A DNA stretch of 64,000 bases from positions 62,001 to 126,000 of the forward strand of contig NZ_JAJIUJ010000119.1 in NCBI RefSeq assembly GCF_020880415.1, in the 5' to 3' direction. The position numbers and the translations under genes are program-made. Below, in pieces: positions 17,115-25,852 of the stretch. Source of the DNA: Xanthomonas euvesicatoria pv. euvesicatoria (GTDB taxonomy: Bacteria > Pseudomonadota > Gammaproteobacteria > Xanthomonadales > Xanthomonadaceae). The first letter of the stretch is position 1, and each line of letters opens with the position of its first letter. The notes beneath the pieces were generated by a model. That model was not told where the DNA came from, ran no database searches, and saw only the letters and a list, made by a program, of their open reading frames with translations.

Positions 17115-19606
17115 GCAAGCACGTCCAGCGCCAGGTCCTCGTCCACCTGTGTGGCATGCCGCAATGGCGCATCGGCATCGAACAACAACGCCAGCACCGT
17201 CAGCGCCAGCGACTTGGGCGATTCGCCTTTGGCGGCTTCATGTGCGGCCAGCACCGGGCCCACGCAGGCCGGGCAGCCGGCGCTGCAATCGCACCGCCGT
17301 ACCAATTCGTCCGCGCGCTGCAGCAGCTCGGCCTGGCGCAGCCACAGCGGCTCGCTCAAGCCCACCCCGCCAGGGAAGTTGTCGTACAGATACACCGTGG
17401 GCACGAAGGCCTGCTGCAATTCCACCGTGGCCGCATCGCCTTCTTCCACGCCGCGCAGTTGCCCACGCCCGGTCTGGTCGGCCACTGCAAACCAGGCACC
17501 GTCGCCATTGCCCACCGCCTTTTGCAGATCGCGCGCATCGGCCATCACGGCGACCGTGGCCACCACGTGCAATGCATAGGCAGCGCCCAGAAATCCATCC
17601 AGCGCATCCTGCTTGGATGCAAAGGCTTTGCCCAGCGTGGCCTGCGGCAACTGCCACCACACCGCGGTGGTGTGCAATTCCTGGTCGGGCAGATTCACCG
17701 GCCCGTAGCCGATGTTTTCGTGCGTGTAGTAGCGGATCTTCTTATAGCCGGACACGCGCCGCACCACGTGCACTTCGCCGTGGTGGCAATCGCCACGGCC
17801 GGCCACGCCGCCGTCGAAGCGGTCCAGCACCTTCAACTTGGTGTAGTCGATGCTGTCGGTGTAGTAGTCCACATGCGTGCGCGTCACGTACGCCTTGCGG
17901 CCTTCCCAATCCAGCCGCTCCACCTGGTAGGGCGTGCTCTGCACCATGTGGATGGCGCCTTCGTACAAGGTGAGTGCAGCGGCCGAATAATCCACCTCGG
18001 CGATGATCTGCTGCTTGCCGTCGCTCTTGTCCACCACCACGAAGTTGCCATCGGCCACCGAGCGCAGGCTCACCGCATTGGCCGGGTAGCTGTCGGCGAT
18101 CCATTCCCAGCGGTCGCCTTCCTGGTGGATCACCTCGCTTTCGGCCAGTGCTTCCAGGAACACCAGCGGGTCGATCGGGCCGAATGGCTCGTCGGCAATG
18201 AACGGCAGCTCGAAGGCCGCGCAACGGATGTGATCGAACAGGATCAGCGGTTGGTCCGGCGCGATACGCGCATGTTCGGGCGAGGCATCGGCAAAGAAAT
18301 CCGGGTGTCGCACCACGTATTGGTCCAGCGGTTGCGAGCTGGCCACCAGCACGCCCAGCGCCGGTTGCTGGCGACGCCCGGCACGGCCGAAGCGCTGCCA
18401 GGTGGCCGCCACGCTGCCGGGGTAGCCGTTGAGGATCACCACGTCCAGTGCGCCGATATCCACGCCCAGTTCCAGCGCCGAGGTGGAAATGATGCCGTCG
18501 ATCGTGCCGGCACGCATTGCACGCTCCACCTCGCGCCGCTCGGTGGGCAGATAGCCGCCGCGGTAGGCGCGAATGCGTGCCGGCTTGCGCAGGTCGTGGT
18601 CGAAGATGTCCTTCAGATACTTGGTCAGCACTTCCACCATCAGGCGCGTCTGCGCAAACACCAGCGTCTTCAGGCCGCTCTTGATGGCAATGCGCGCGAT
18701 GCGGTTGCTCTGCGAACGCGCCGAGGCACGCAGGCCCAGATCCGCATTGACCACCGGCGGGTTCCACAACAGCACATGCTTGTCGCCGGTGGGCGCGCCC
18801 GATTCGGTGATGGCATGCACCTGCTCTTCGATCAAGGCCTGCGCGTGCGCGTGCGGGTTGCCGATGGTGGCCGAGCACAGGATGAATTGCGGGGTGGCGC
18901 CATAGAATGCGCAGATGCGCTTGAGCCGGCGCAGCACATTGGTGACGTGGCTGCCGAACACGCCGCGATAGGTGTGGATCTCGTCGATCACCACATAGCG
19001 CAGGTTCTCGAAGAACTGCGCCCACTTGGTGTGATGCGGCAGGATCGCCTGATGCAGCATGTCCGGGTTGCTCACCACGATGTCGCCATGCAGCCGGATC
19101 GCCTGGCGCGCATCGCCGGGCGTGTCGCCGTCGAAGGTGAAGGCCTTGACCCCCAGCTCGCCGGCGCGGTTCAACTCCAGCAGCTCGGCCACCTGGTCCT
19201 GCGCCAGCGCCTTGGTCGGGAACAGGTACAAGGCCTTGGCGCCGCTGGTCATCGCCGCGCTCACCACCGGCAGCGTGTAGCACAGCGATTTGCCCGAGGC
19301 GGTGGGCGTCACGATCGCCACATGCTCGCCGCGCTGTGTCGCTGCCCAGGCATCGGCCTGATGGCTGTAGAGCTGGCTGATGCCGCGCGCCTGCAGCGCA
19401 TCGGCCAGTGCGCTGGGCACATCATCGGGGATCGGCGCATAGCAGCCCGCGCGCCCGGGAATGGTGAAGCTGCCGGTGATGCGGTCGTGGTAACGCCGTT
19501 CCAGGCGCTGCGTGAGCAACGCGCCGTCGCGGCTGGGCCGGCCGTCGGTGGTGGCCAGTGCGCGTTCGGCGGTTTCGGTGCGGGGAGCGAGGGCAAACGG
19601 AGGCAT
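17111..19606 (-). CDS. DEAD/DEAH helicase with C-terminal zinc domain, YprA/MrfA-like
   Basis: 831 residues from the ATG of MPPFALAPR; the frame extends upstream but the extra part lacks conservation. Helicase motifs in order: SHQADAW (Q-like), TPTASGKS (Walker A), DEIH (Walker B), SATIGNP (motif III), TSALELGVDIG and QRFGRAGRRQQ (motif VI). The C-terminal DUF1998 region has four cysteines in CDCSAGCPAC, the zinc site of MrfA. MrfA is a 3'-5' DNA helicase acting with the MrfB exonuclease in mitomycin-lesion repair. The partner gene follows in a 4-bp overlap. No SOS box was recognised upstream. Confidence 0.88.
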   Translation of the reverse strand: MPPFALAPRTETAERALATTDGRPSRDGALLTQRLERRYHDRITGSFTIPGRAGCYAPIPDDVPSALADALQARGISQLYSHQADAWAATQRGEHVAIVTPTASGKSLCYTLPVVSAAMTSGAKALYLFPTKALAQDQVAELLELNRAGELGVKAFTFDGDTPGDARQAIRLHGDIVVSNPDMLHQAILPHHTKWAQFFENLRYVVIDEIHTYRGVFGSHVTNVLRRLKRICAFYGATPQFILCSATIGNPHAHAQALIEEQVHAITESGAPTGDKHVLLWNPPVVNADLGLRASARSQSNRIARIAIKSGLKTLVFAQTRLMVEVLTKYLKDIFDHDLRKPARIRAYRGGYLPTERREVERAMRAGTIDGIISTSALELGVDIGALDVVILNGYPGSVAATWQRFGRAGRRQQPALGVLVASSQPLDQYVVRHPDFFADASPEHARIAPDQPLILFDHIRCAAFELPFIADEPFGPIDPLVFLEALAESEVIHQEGDRWEWIADSYPANAVSLRSVADGNFVVVDKSDGKQQIIAEVDYSAAALTLYEGAIHMVQSTPYQVERLDWEGRKAYVTRTHVDYYTDSIDYTKLKVLDRFDGGVAGRGDCHHGEVHVVRRVSGYKKIRYYTHENIGYGPVNLPDQELHTTAVWWQLPQATLGKAFASKQDALDGFLGAAYALHVVATVAVMADARDLQKAVGNGDGAWFAVADQTGRGQLRGVEEGDAATVELQQAFVPTVYLYDNFPGGVGLSEPLWLRQAELLQRADELVRRCDCSAGCPACVGPVLAAHEAAKGESPKSLALTVLALLFDADAPLRHATQVDEDLALDVLA

Positions 19607-19783
19607 ACGGCAAGGGCTCCCAAAGAGGGAGATCAAACGAAAAGGATGTCTCAGGGTATGAGACCGGCGCGCCCGCGCCCAGCCTGCCTCACTGAGCGGA
19701 TTCAGCAAGCCGGGTATCCTGTCGCCCCCACAGCGTCACGGCTGCCTTGCACGCTGTGGGATCCCCCACACCGAAGAAACGCC

Positions 19784-20446
19784 GTGCCCGTGCCTGCCAA
19801 CGTCACTGCTCCGCATTACAAGTCCGTTTCTGCCCGCCGCGCCGATATCGCGGTGCATGCCGCCGGCCTGTTGCTGGCCATCGTCGGCGGCGCCTGGATG
19901 GTGGTGCGCGCGCACGCCAACCAGACCATGCTGCTGGCCACCTGCATCTACGCGCTGGGGCTGCTGGTGATGTTCGCCTGTTCGGCGGCCTACAACTTCG
20001 CACCGCCGCAGCGCCAGCCGATGCTGCGCAAGTTCGACCACGCCGGCATCTTCGTCATGATTGCCGGCTCCTACACGCCGTTTTTCCTGGTGGCGCTGGA
20101 CGGCACCTGGCGCTGGGTGATGATCCTCAGCGTCTGGTGCGTGGCCCTGTTCGGCGTGTTCGCCAAGTTGTGCCTGCCCGGCATCGCCAAGGGCTTCTGG
20201 GTGGCGATCTATCTGCTGCTGGGCTGGGCCGGCATCGTGGTGATCAACCAGATGATCGCCGGGCTGGACAGCGCGGTGCTGTGGCTCATCGTTGCCGGCG
20301 GCGCCTTCTACACCGTGGGCGTGGCGTTCTACGTGCGCAAATCCATGGTCTACAACCGCGCCATCTGGCACGCCCATGTGCTGGGCGGCGCGCTGTCGCA
20401 CTGGTGCGCCATCTGGCTGTGCCTGCGGCCGTTGGGCGAGGGGTGA
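19784..20446 (+). CDS. Hemolysin III (PAQR-like) integral membrane protein
   Basis: 220 residues from GTG at 19784 (a second GTG at 19790 is equally possible; no ATG is in frame nearby and the ribosome site is weak). Seven hydrophobic segments are visible. The PAQR/hemolysin III signatures are present: ADIAVHAAG, FACSAAYNF, KFDHAGIFVMIAGSYTPF and the final HAHVLGGALSHW, whose Ser, Asp and three His form the zinc site of the superfamily. The bacterial branch has unknown physiological function despite its name. Length fits the family. Confidence 0.88.
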   Translation: MPVPANVTAPHYKSVSARRADIAVHAAGLLLAIVGGAWMVVRAHANQTMLLATCIYALGLLVMFACSAAYNFAPPQRQPMLRKFDHAGIFVMIAGSYTPFFLVALDGTWRWVMILSVWCVALFGVFAKLCLPGIAKGFWVAIYLLLGWAGIVVINQMIAGLDSAVLWLIVAGGAFYTVGVAFYVRKSMVYNRAIWHAHVLGGALSHWCAIWLCLRPLGEG

Positions 20447-20490
20447 CCACGCAGTGTGGCGTCCTCGGGCCGGCCGCTTGCCCCGCCCGA

Positions 20491-20509
20491 AGTGATACTT
20501 AATGTCACT
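20491..20509 (+). promoter_or_regulatory. Inverted repeat before the toxin-antitoxin operon
   Basis: AGTGATACTTAATGTCACT has 5-bp perfect arms (AGTGA/TCACT) that extend with one mismatch. It sits 2 bp before the antitoxin ATG. Phd/YefM antitoxins autoregulate through such dyads. The centre (TGATACT) could also serve as an extended -10. Confidence 0.5.
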
Positions 20510-20511
20510 GC

Positions 20512-20769
20512 ATGCGCACCGAACTTGTCACCACGCTCAAGCGTCAGGCGACCGAACCCCTTGCAGCTGCAGAGCGCGACAAGGAGCCAATCCTGATCAC
20601 ACAGCACGGTTTACCCAGAGCCTATGTGGTGGATGTTGCCAGCGATGAGCGCATGCAGCAGCGCATTGCGCTCCTGGAAGGAATCGCCCGTGGAGAAATG
20701 GCAGTCGCGCAAGGCCGTACGCTGCGCCATGAACAGGCACAGCAACACATGGCGCGATGGCTGAAATAA
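20512..20769 (+). CDS. Type II antitoxin, Phd/YefM family
   Basis: 85 residues. The N-terminal half has the Phd/YefM DNA-binding layout: a short helix with LVTTLKRQATEPL, then EPILITQHGLPRAYVVDVAS. The C-terminal half is a Glu/Arg/Gln-rich helix that would wrap the toxin. It overlaps the toxin gene by 13 bp, the usual antitoxin-first arrangement, and an inverted repeat lies just upstream. Confidence in the class is high. Confidence 0.85.
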   Translation: MRTELVTTLKRQATEPLAAAERDKEPILITQHGLPRAYVVDVASDERMQQRIALLEGIARGEMAVAQGRTLRHEQAQQHMARWLK

Positions 20770-21059
20770 TCTGGTCGGTGCCGGCATTGGCTGATCTGGA
20801 CGCAATTGCGGACTACATCGCAATCGATAACGCACCCGCTGCAGCGGCGGCGCTGGTCAAATGGGTGTTGCCGCAGGTTGAGCAATTAATTGAACACCCC
20901 GACAGCGGAAGCCGGCCACAGGAACTCAAGCGCTCGCGCTATCGCCAGATTGTCGAACCACCTTGCCGCGTGTTCTACCGCGTGGATGGGCAGCACATTG
21001 TGCTGGTGCACGTCATGCGGTGGGAGCGCGCGCTTCGCAGGAACCGTCTTTCACGCTAA
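20757..21059 (+). CDS. Type II toxin, RelE/ParE family
   Basis: 100 residues. It has the RelE/ParE fold landmarks: IIWSVPALADLDAIADYIA at the start, RYRQIVEPPCRVFYRVDGQ in the core and VLVHVMRWERAL at the end. RelE members cut mRNA on the ribosome; ParE members poison gyrase. ParE-like features (LxxIxxYI helix, no clear RelE catalytic set) favour ParE but do not settle it. It overlaps the antitoxin gene by 13 bp. Confidence 0.87.
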   Translation: MAEIIWSVPALADLDAIADYIAIDNAPAAAAALVKWVLPQVEQLIEHPDSGSRPQELKRSRYRQIVEPPCRVFYRVDGQHIVLVHVMRWERALRRNRLSR

Positions 21060-21241
21060 GAAGAGCGGCCAACAAAACCACGGCACAGCCACCAGGCGGG
21101 CGCGGCCGGTGCTCGGTGCGGCATGCACCGCGCCGACACTTCGGTTGTGAGTGCGCCGTCCACATCCAGCTGACGACTGCTCGCCACCTTCTGTTAGCCG
21201 CTCTACGGCCGGCAGGCACTCCAAGCGCCTGCCGCATCCCA

Positions 21242-22141
21242 TCATTCCACCACGCGCGGTGCCAACAGATCATCCAATCCCACACGGTGCAGCATCTCCG
21301 CGCGCAGGCGATCGAGGACCGCAAAGCCCACGTCCGCGCCATCGCCCGCCGGGTCGATATGCACCCGGAACGGCCGCTTGCCGAACGGTGCGTTCACCAC
21401 CTGCACGATCGCCTGCGCCACCTCGGCCACGTCGGCGTCTTCGGGCACCAGGCGCGCAAATGCCTGCTGCACCTGTTCGCCAAAGCCCGCATACGGGCCG
21501 GCCTCGTACGCAGCGGCGCGCGCGGTATCGTCGGGCGTACCGGCATGGGCAAAGTGGTTGGTGCCCCTGGTGAAGGCGCCGGGCACGATGATCGAGGTCT
21601 CGACGCCCCAGCGTGCCAATTCGCGTGCGTACTGCACCGCCAAGGCGTCCATCGCCGCCTTGGCCGCGAAATAAGGGCCCAGATACGGCGGTGTGCCGCC
21701 TGCCGAGCTGCTGCTGGACACCCACACCAACAGGCCCTGCTGCTGTGCCCGCAAGTGCGGCAGTGCCGCGCGGTTGACCCGCTGGGTACCCAGCACGTTG
21801 ATGTCGTAGACCTGCGCCAGCTGTTCGGCGGTGAACGCCTCGGCCGGGCCGAACACCATGTGCCCGGCGTTGTGCACCACCACGTCCAACCCACCGGCCT
21901 GCGCCACGATGGATGCCACCGCCGCGTCGGCCGAGGCCTGCGATTGCACGTCCAGCTCGACCGTGTGCAAGGCCAGCTGCTGCTTGTCCGCCAAGTCGGC
22001 CATCGCCTGCGCCACGCCGGCATTGCGGCCGGCGGTATCGCGCATGGAGGCGTAGACGGTGTGGCCGGCGGCGGCCAGCGCTTGTGCGGCCAATCGGCCA
22101 AAGCCGCTGGACGCGCCAGTCACCAGAATGCGTTTGCGCAT
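21242..22141 (-). CDS. Classical SDR oxidoreductase
   Basis: 299 residues. Cofactor loop TGASSGFG at 8-15, NAG in VVVHNAGHM, an active-site serine within WVSSSSSAG, and the catalytic pair YFAAK. The AGGTPPYLGPYF stretch and a long C-terminal region match large classical SDRs that act on aldehydes, ketones or alcohols. It sits 59 bp upstream, in transcription order downstream, of a second SDR on the same strand, so the pair may be an operon. AAGGAG-like ribosome site (CTCCTTGAG in reverse) precedes the ATG. Substrate unknown. Confidence 0.85.
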   Translation of the reverse strand: MRKRILVTGASSGFGRLAAQALAAAGHTVYASMRDTAGRNAGVAQAMADLADKQQLALHTVELDVQSQASADAAVASIVAQAGGLDVVVHNAGHMVFGPAEAFTAEQLAQVYDINVLGTQRVNRAALPHLRAQQQGLLVWVSSSSSAGGTPPYLGPYFAAKAAMDALAVQYARELARWGVETSIIVPGAFTRGTNHFAHAGTPDDTARAAAYEAGPYAGFGEQVQQAFARLVPEDADVAEVAQAIVQVVNAPFGKRPFRVHIDPAGDGADVGFAVLDRLRAEMLHRVGLDDLLAPRVVE

Positions 22142-22200
22142 GTCATTGCTCCTTGAGAGGGAAAGCCAGCAGCGTGCGCACTGCCGCGCGCCACAGCGGG

Positions 22201-22938
22201 TCAGACCATGCCGCCGTTGGCGCGCAGGACCTGGCCGTTGATCCAGCCGCCATCCGGGCCGACCAGGAACGCCACCGCTGCCGCGATGTCGTCCGGGCAG
22301 CCAAGACGTTCCAGCGGGTTGGCCTTGGACAAGCGTTCGATCAATTCCGGCGACTTGCCGTCCAGGAACAGCGCCGTGCCGGTCGGGCCAGGCGCCACCG
22401 CGTTGACGGTGATGGCACGCCCGCGCAATTCCTTGGACAGGATCGCCGTCAGTGTTTCCACCGCCGCCTTGGTGGCCGCATACACCCCGTAGGTTTCCAG
22501 CTTCAGGCCGACCACGCTGGTGGACAGGTTGACGATGCGGCCGCCGTCGCGCAGCCGTCGTGCGGCCTGGCGCAGCGTGTTGAAGGTACCTTTCAGATTG
22601 ATCGCGATGTGTTTGTCGAACAAGGCATCGTCGCTGTCGGCCAGCGTGGCCAGCTGCATGATGCCGGCGTTGTTGACCAGCACATCCACGCCGCCGAACG
22701 CAGTCTCGGCCGCGGCAAACAGGCGCTCGACGGCGACCGGGTCGCTGACATCGGCCTGCACGCTGATCGCGCGGCCACCGGCCGCTTCGATGCTGCGCAC
22801 CAGTTGATCGGCCTCATCCGCATGGCCGGCGTAGTTGAGCACGACGGCAAAGCCATCGCCGGCCAATCGCTGCGCGATGGCAGCGCCAATACCGCGAGAG
22901 GCCCCGGTAATCACTGCAACAGTGTGCTGCTGAGTCAT
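22201..22938 (-). CDS. SDR oxidoreductase (FabG-like)
   Basis: 245 residues from the ATG of MTQQHTVAV; the frame is open further but that part overlaps the divergent LysR remnant. Motifs: TGASRGIG, NNAG in VLVNNAGIM, NLSTSVVGL with the active serine, YAATK, and the SDR C-terminal GPTGTALF and WINGQVLRANGG. This is the FabG-like 3-oxoacyl or glucose-dehydrogenase-type group. A LysR regulator would normally control it from the divergent side, but that gene is truncated here, so the control may be lost. Confidence 0.88.
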   Translation of the reverse strand: MTQQHTVAVITGASRGIGAAIAQRLAGDGFAVVLNYAGHADEADQLVRSIEAAGGRAISVQADVSDPVAVERLFAAAETAFGGVDVLVNNAGIMQLATLADSDDALFDKHIAINLKGTFNTLRQAARRLRDGGRIVNLSTSVVGLKLETYGVYAATKAAVETLTAILSKELRGRAITVNAVAPGPTGTALFLDGKSPELIERLSKANPLERLGCPDDIAAAVAFLVGPDGGWINGQVLRANGGMV

Positions 22939-23062
22939 GCATGTTCTTCCGTTATGCTGCGGGCTGCGGCGTTGCGGAACTATCCAATGCAATGACACGA
23001 CGATCATCACACTAAACTGCACAGCACTGTATCCAGCGCCCGAACAGTGGGCAAGGAGTGTC

Positions 23063-23206
23063 ATGGATCGGTTCGACGCCATGCGGTTGTTCGTGCGGAT
23101 CGTGGAGCGGCGCAGCTTCACTGCAGCGGCCAACGACATGGAAATTCCGCGCTCCACCGCCACCAAGGTCATCGCCGAGATGGAAGCGCGCCTGGGCGTG
23201 CGCCTA
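23063..23206 (+). pseudogene. LysR-family regulator remnant (helix-turn-helix only)
   Basis: The first 48 codons are an ordinary LysR DNA-binding domain (MDRFDAMRLFVRIVERRSF, then RSTATKVIAEMEARLGVRL) with AAGGAG before the ATG. After the Leu codon the sequence stops resembling the family: it reads GTQARSWADIRHVA and runs to an unrelated stop. The wing end and the whole effector domain are missing and no second half is present in the window. The break marks the left edge of the accessory region. Confidence 0.8.
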
Positions 23207-24058
23207 GGCACGCAGGCACGCAGCTGGGCAGACATCAGGCACGTAGCACTGCGAACATCGCCAGATAGCAGACACAGGCAACGCACTGGTGGTCTCGCAG
23301 CATCTGCCGTATCGTGCTGCAACCAGACTTGTGCGGTCAACTTAATCGGCCTAGCGCCGCCTCGCCGCCATGTGGATGGCGAGGGAGGTCACGCGCATGG
23401 CTACCAACGAGAAAACCGGACCTAAAGCGAAAAAGGCTGCAAGCAAGCGTCGGACAAGAAAAAAAAGAAGTAATTAAGCGAGCGCTGCATAAATCGGTGG
23501 AGGTGTTCGACCAAGCATGAGCGCCTCTTACCCAAGTGATTTCAACGCGTGCAATCGCAGCGGATCACATCATTGGCACAAAATGTCGGGTACCCCACTG
23601 ACAAAACCCCTAAATAACGGTAGGGTGCAAACTAGAACGGGGGTTTCATGCATGGAAAGCAGATGCGGAAGTACCGGGTTCGCGGCTGTGCGGTCATTAT
23701 CATGGCCGCCTGGATACGCTGTGGGTGTTGACACTGCGGTCGCCCTCATTGACGGCGTGTCTTGGGTCCTGTCACAGCCGCCTCACATAAGGATTCAATC
23801 AAGGAACCCCCGCAGCATTCGCCCGCGTCTATCGGATGATGCTGGGCTTTTAGTGATAAGTCGCGCCAGCCTAAATGTGGGCAGATACCAGTTGCGTAAT
23901 CTGATGAACCCCTTTACCGCACTAGCCGTCAAGGCTGGCACCAATTTGATCTATTGCCGGGCAGGTCCTCGTGCCGTACCTTGGTGCAGTCCAACAAATG
24001 GACGCCAGCAAGTTAGAGCCAGTGTATTAGCACTGATGCTTATTTCAACTGACAGATT
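23207..24058. other. Junction region between LysR remnant and AT-rich island
   Basis: About 850 bp of mixed composition. No protein family is recognised; longer frames read like chance translation. A possible 26-codon gene is listed separately at 23397-23477. The base composition drifts from GC-rich to AT-rich towards 24058. No insertion-sequence ends or direct repeats were obvious by eye. Confidence 0.45.
23397..23477 (+). CDS. Possible 26-residue basic small protein
   Basis: ATG preceded by GAGGGAGG at a spacing of 8, a strong ribosome site. The product starts MATNEKTGPKAKKAASKRR and ends in a Lys/Arg run before TAA. Small Xanthomonas hypotheticals that start MATNEKT exist and are longer, so this may be a truncated copy of one. 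Coding status is uncertain. Confidence 0.3.
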   Translation: MATNEKTGPKAKKAASKRRTRKKRSN

Positions 24059-24121
24059 ATGAATTATGGGATCGCACCGGAGCCCATACTCCAAAATTTC
24101 CGCAATTCTGCGTATATAACT

Positions 24122-24133
24122 GGGGGGGGGGGG
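24122..24133 (+). repeat. Homopolymeric G12 tract before/inside the ATPase gene
   Basis: Twelve consecutive G, directly before the ATG at 24134 and in frame with an upstream ATG at 24059. Loss of one G puts the upstream frame into a stop at 24216-24218; gain of one G gives a stop at 24169-24171. Such tracts are classic sites of slipped-strand phase variation and also of sequencing error. Confidence 0.9.
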
Positions 24134-25699
24134 ATGGCATACCGAGAAAGTCAAGCCGACAAAGGACTTAGAGCCTGGTTTATTAGTGATAATACAAAAG
24201 CGCTGCTGCGGGGCATAAAGTTAATAAAAGGGTCTATAAGAGGAATTAACTCTCTAGACATCGAGTTTCATTATCCAATAGCTGCATTTGCAGGCGTAAA
24301 TGGAGCGGGTAAGTCAACAATCCTTGCTCTTGCTTCTTGCGCTTTTCATAATAACCCCGGCGGTTATAAGCTAAAAAAAAGGCAAACAACTTATTACACA
24401 TTTAAAGACTTCTTCGTACAACACTCGGACGAAATTGCGCCGGACGGTATTGAGATAAGGTATGAAATAGCACACAACAATTGGAAAAAAACTGATGCTG
24501 TTCCCAGCGGTGTAGGTGTGGCTGCACAGTCCAGAGTAAAGAAGAAAGGGGGGAAATGGAATGATTACGATAAAAGAATAAAAAGAGATGTGGTTTTTCT
24601 AGGGATCGAACGAATTGTTCCTCATAGCGAGCGAAGTCAATCAAAGTCTTACTCACGATCTTTCAAGGATGCGCCACTTAAAGGCTGGGAAGCGAAAGTT
24701 AAAGAAGCAGTAGGGACTATTTTAAATAAAAAATATGATGATTTTAGATATCTAGAGCATTCAAAATACAACTTGCCTCTGGTTAAATGCGGCCCTCTTA
24801 TCTACTCCGGGTTCAATATGGGAGCTGGGGAAAACGCATTATTCGAAATATTCTCGATAATTTATTCATGCAATAAGGGCGCGCTACTAGTCATGGATGA
24901 AGCCGAACTCGGACTTCATGCTAAAGCACAGCGTTTATTCATAAAGAAGCTAAAAGATGTGTGTGTAGAAATGAATTTGCAGGTAATATGCACAACGCAC
25001 TCTCGAGAAATATTTGATTGTTTACCTGAAGATGCGAGATTCTTCGTCGAAGCAGTCGGCGGAAAAACCCGCATTACAAGTGGAGTCTCATCCGAGTTTG
25101 CCTTCTCAAAGCTTAGTGGGGCAAAAAACGGTGAATTAGATATTTTCGTAGAAGACCCCGTTGCCCATTGCCTAATACTTTCATCGCTACCAGCTACACT
25201 GAGATCAAGAGTGAGCGTACAGATAATAGGATCAGCAACTGCCATCTCAAGGCAACTTGCAGCTCATTATGTTAGAAAAGATGCTAGGCCAGTTTTAGCA
25301 ATATTCGATGGAGATCAGCGAAGTAAGTATGCTGAAAATTTAAAGCATGCGCGAAATATGGCGGAAAATCCTAAAGCTGATTTCGACGAATGGTTTACCA
25401 GCCGATGTGCGTTTCTACCAGGTGAAACTTGGCCCGAAGCGTGGGTTATTCAGAAGTGCCTAGACACCAGTGTCCTAGAAAAAGTTTCTGAATCTCTATT
25501 GTTAGATGCTGATGAGGTAACAGATATCCTTGAGTACGGACTGCAAGCAGGTAAGCATGACGAATTTCACGAAGTTGCCAGCCACATAGGATTAAACAGC
25601 TCTCAGTGTATGTCTAAGTTATGTGATACGGTCACACATTCTTTTTCCTCTGATTTTGAAGAAATTAAAAAAGCCATCTTGATTTTGTTATCAAAATAG
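24134..25699 (+). CDS. OLD-like ATPase with C-terminal TOPRIM-like domain
   Basis: 521 residues from ATG 24134; an in-frame ATG at 24059 would add 25 residues across the G12 tract. Neither start has a normal ribosome site. ABC/SMC-type ATPase: Walker A GVNGAGKST at 54-62, signature-like NMGAGENAL at 228-236, Walker B LLVMDEAE at 251-258 and switch His289 in CTTHSRE. Downstream, E340 in IFVEDPVAH, then GSATAIS, then FDGD at 391-394 match the acidic pattern of an OLD-family TOPRIM nuclease. OLD proteins and relatives (Gabija, PARIS-type ATPases) act in phage defence. Gene is AT-rich, unlike its surroundings, and converges on a PP2C/kinase pair. Confidence 0.8.
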   Translation: MAYRESQADKGLRAWFISDNTKALLRGIKLIKGSIRGINSLDIEFHYPIAAFAGVNGAGKSTILALASCAFHNNPGGYKLKKRQTTYYTFKDFFVQHSDEIAPDGIEIRYEIAHNNWKKTDAVPSGVGVAAQSRVKKKGGKWNDYDKRIKRDVVFLGIERIVPHSERSQSKSYSRSFKDAPLKGWEAKVKEAVGTILNKKYDDFRYLEHSKYNLPLVKCGPLIYSGFNMGAGENALFEIFSIIYSCNKGALLVMDEAELGLHAKAQRLFIKKLKDVCVEMNLQVICTTHSREIFDCLPEDARFFVEAVGGKTRITSGVSSEFAFSKLSGAKNGELDIFVEDPVAHCLILSSLPATLRSRVSVQIIGSATAISRQLAAHYVRKDARPVLAIFDGDQRSKYAENLKHARNMAENPKADFDEWFTSRCAFLPGETWPEAWVIQKCLDTSVLEKVSESLLLDADEVTDILEYGLQAGKHDEFHEVASHIGLNSSQCMSKLCDTVTHSFSSDFEEIKKAILILLSK

Positions 25700-25746
25700 G
25701 AGAAGGGCCGTTGAAGCAAGGTGCGCAAACGAGTGAATAAAAGTGA

Positions 25747-25763
25747 AAACAAGGCTCTTGTTT
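25747..25763. terminator. Weak AT-rich hairpin between convergent genes
   Basis: AAACAAG (25747-25753), loop GCT, CTTGTTT (25757-25763). A few T follow on both strands. It lies between the ATPase and PP2C stops and could terminate both. Stem energy is low. Confidence 0.3.
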
Positions 25764-25852
25764 GGCAGAATGAATGTCTCGATCTGTTCAGCCATCTTAT
25801 GCGTACACCAATGAGATACTGAATTAAAATATATTGTAGGGAATCCTTGAGA

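Noticed and set aside
17156-19783. Very long plus-strand frame opposite the helicase
   Set aside because: It is antisense to a gene with complete helicase motifs; only the 3' end (hemolysin III) is real.
22937-23425. A 162-residue frame carrying the LysR helix-turn-helix as a complete gene
   Set aside because: Only codons from 23063 to about 23206 resemble LysR; the rest is unrelated sequence, so I call it a remnant.
23517-24062. 181-residue plus-strand frame before the ATPase
   Set aside because: Composition is erratic, no ribosome site, no recognisable domain.
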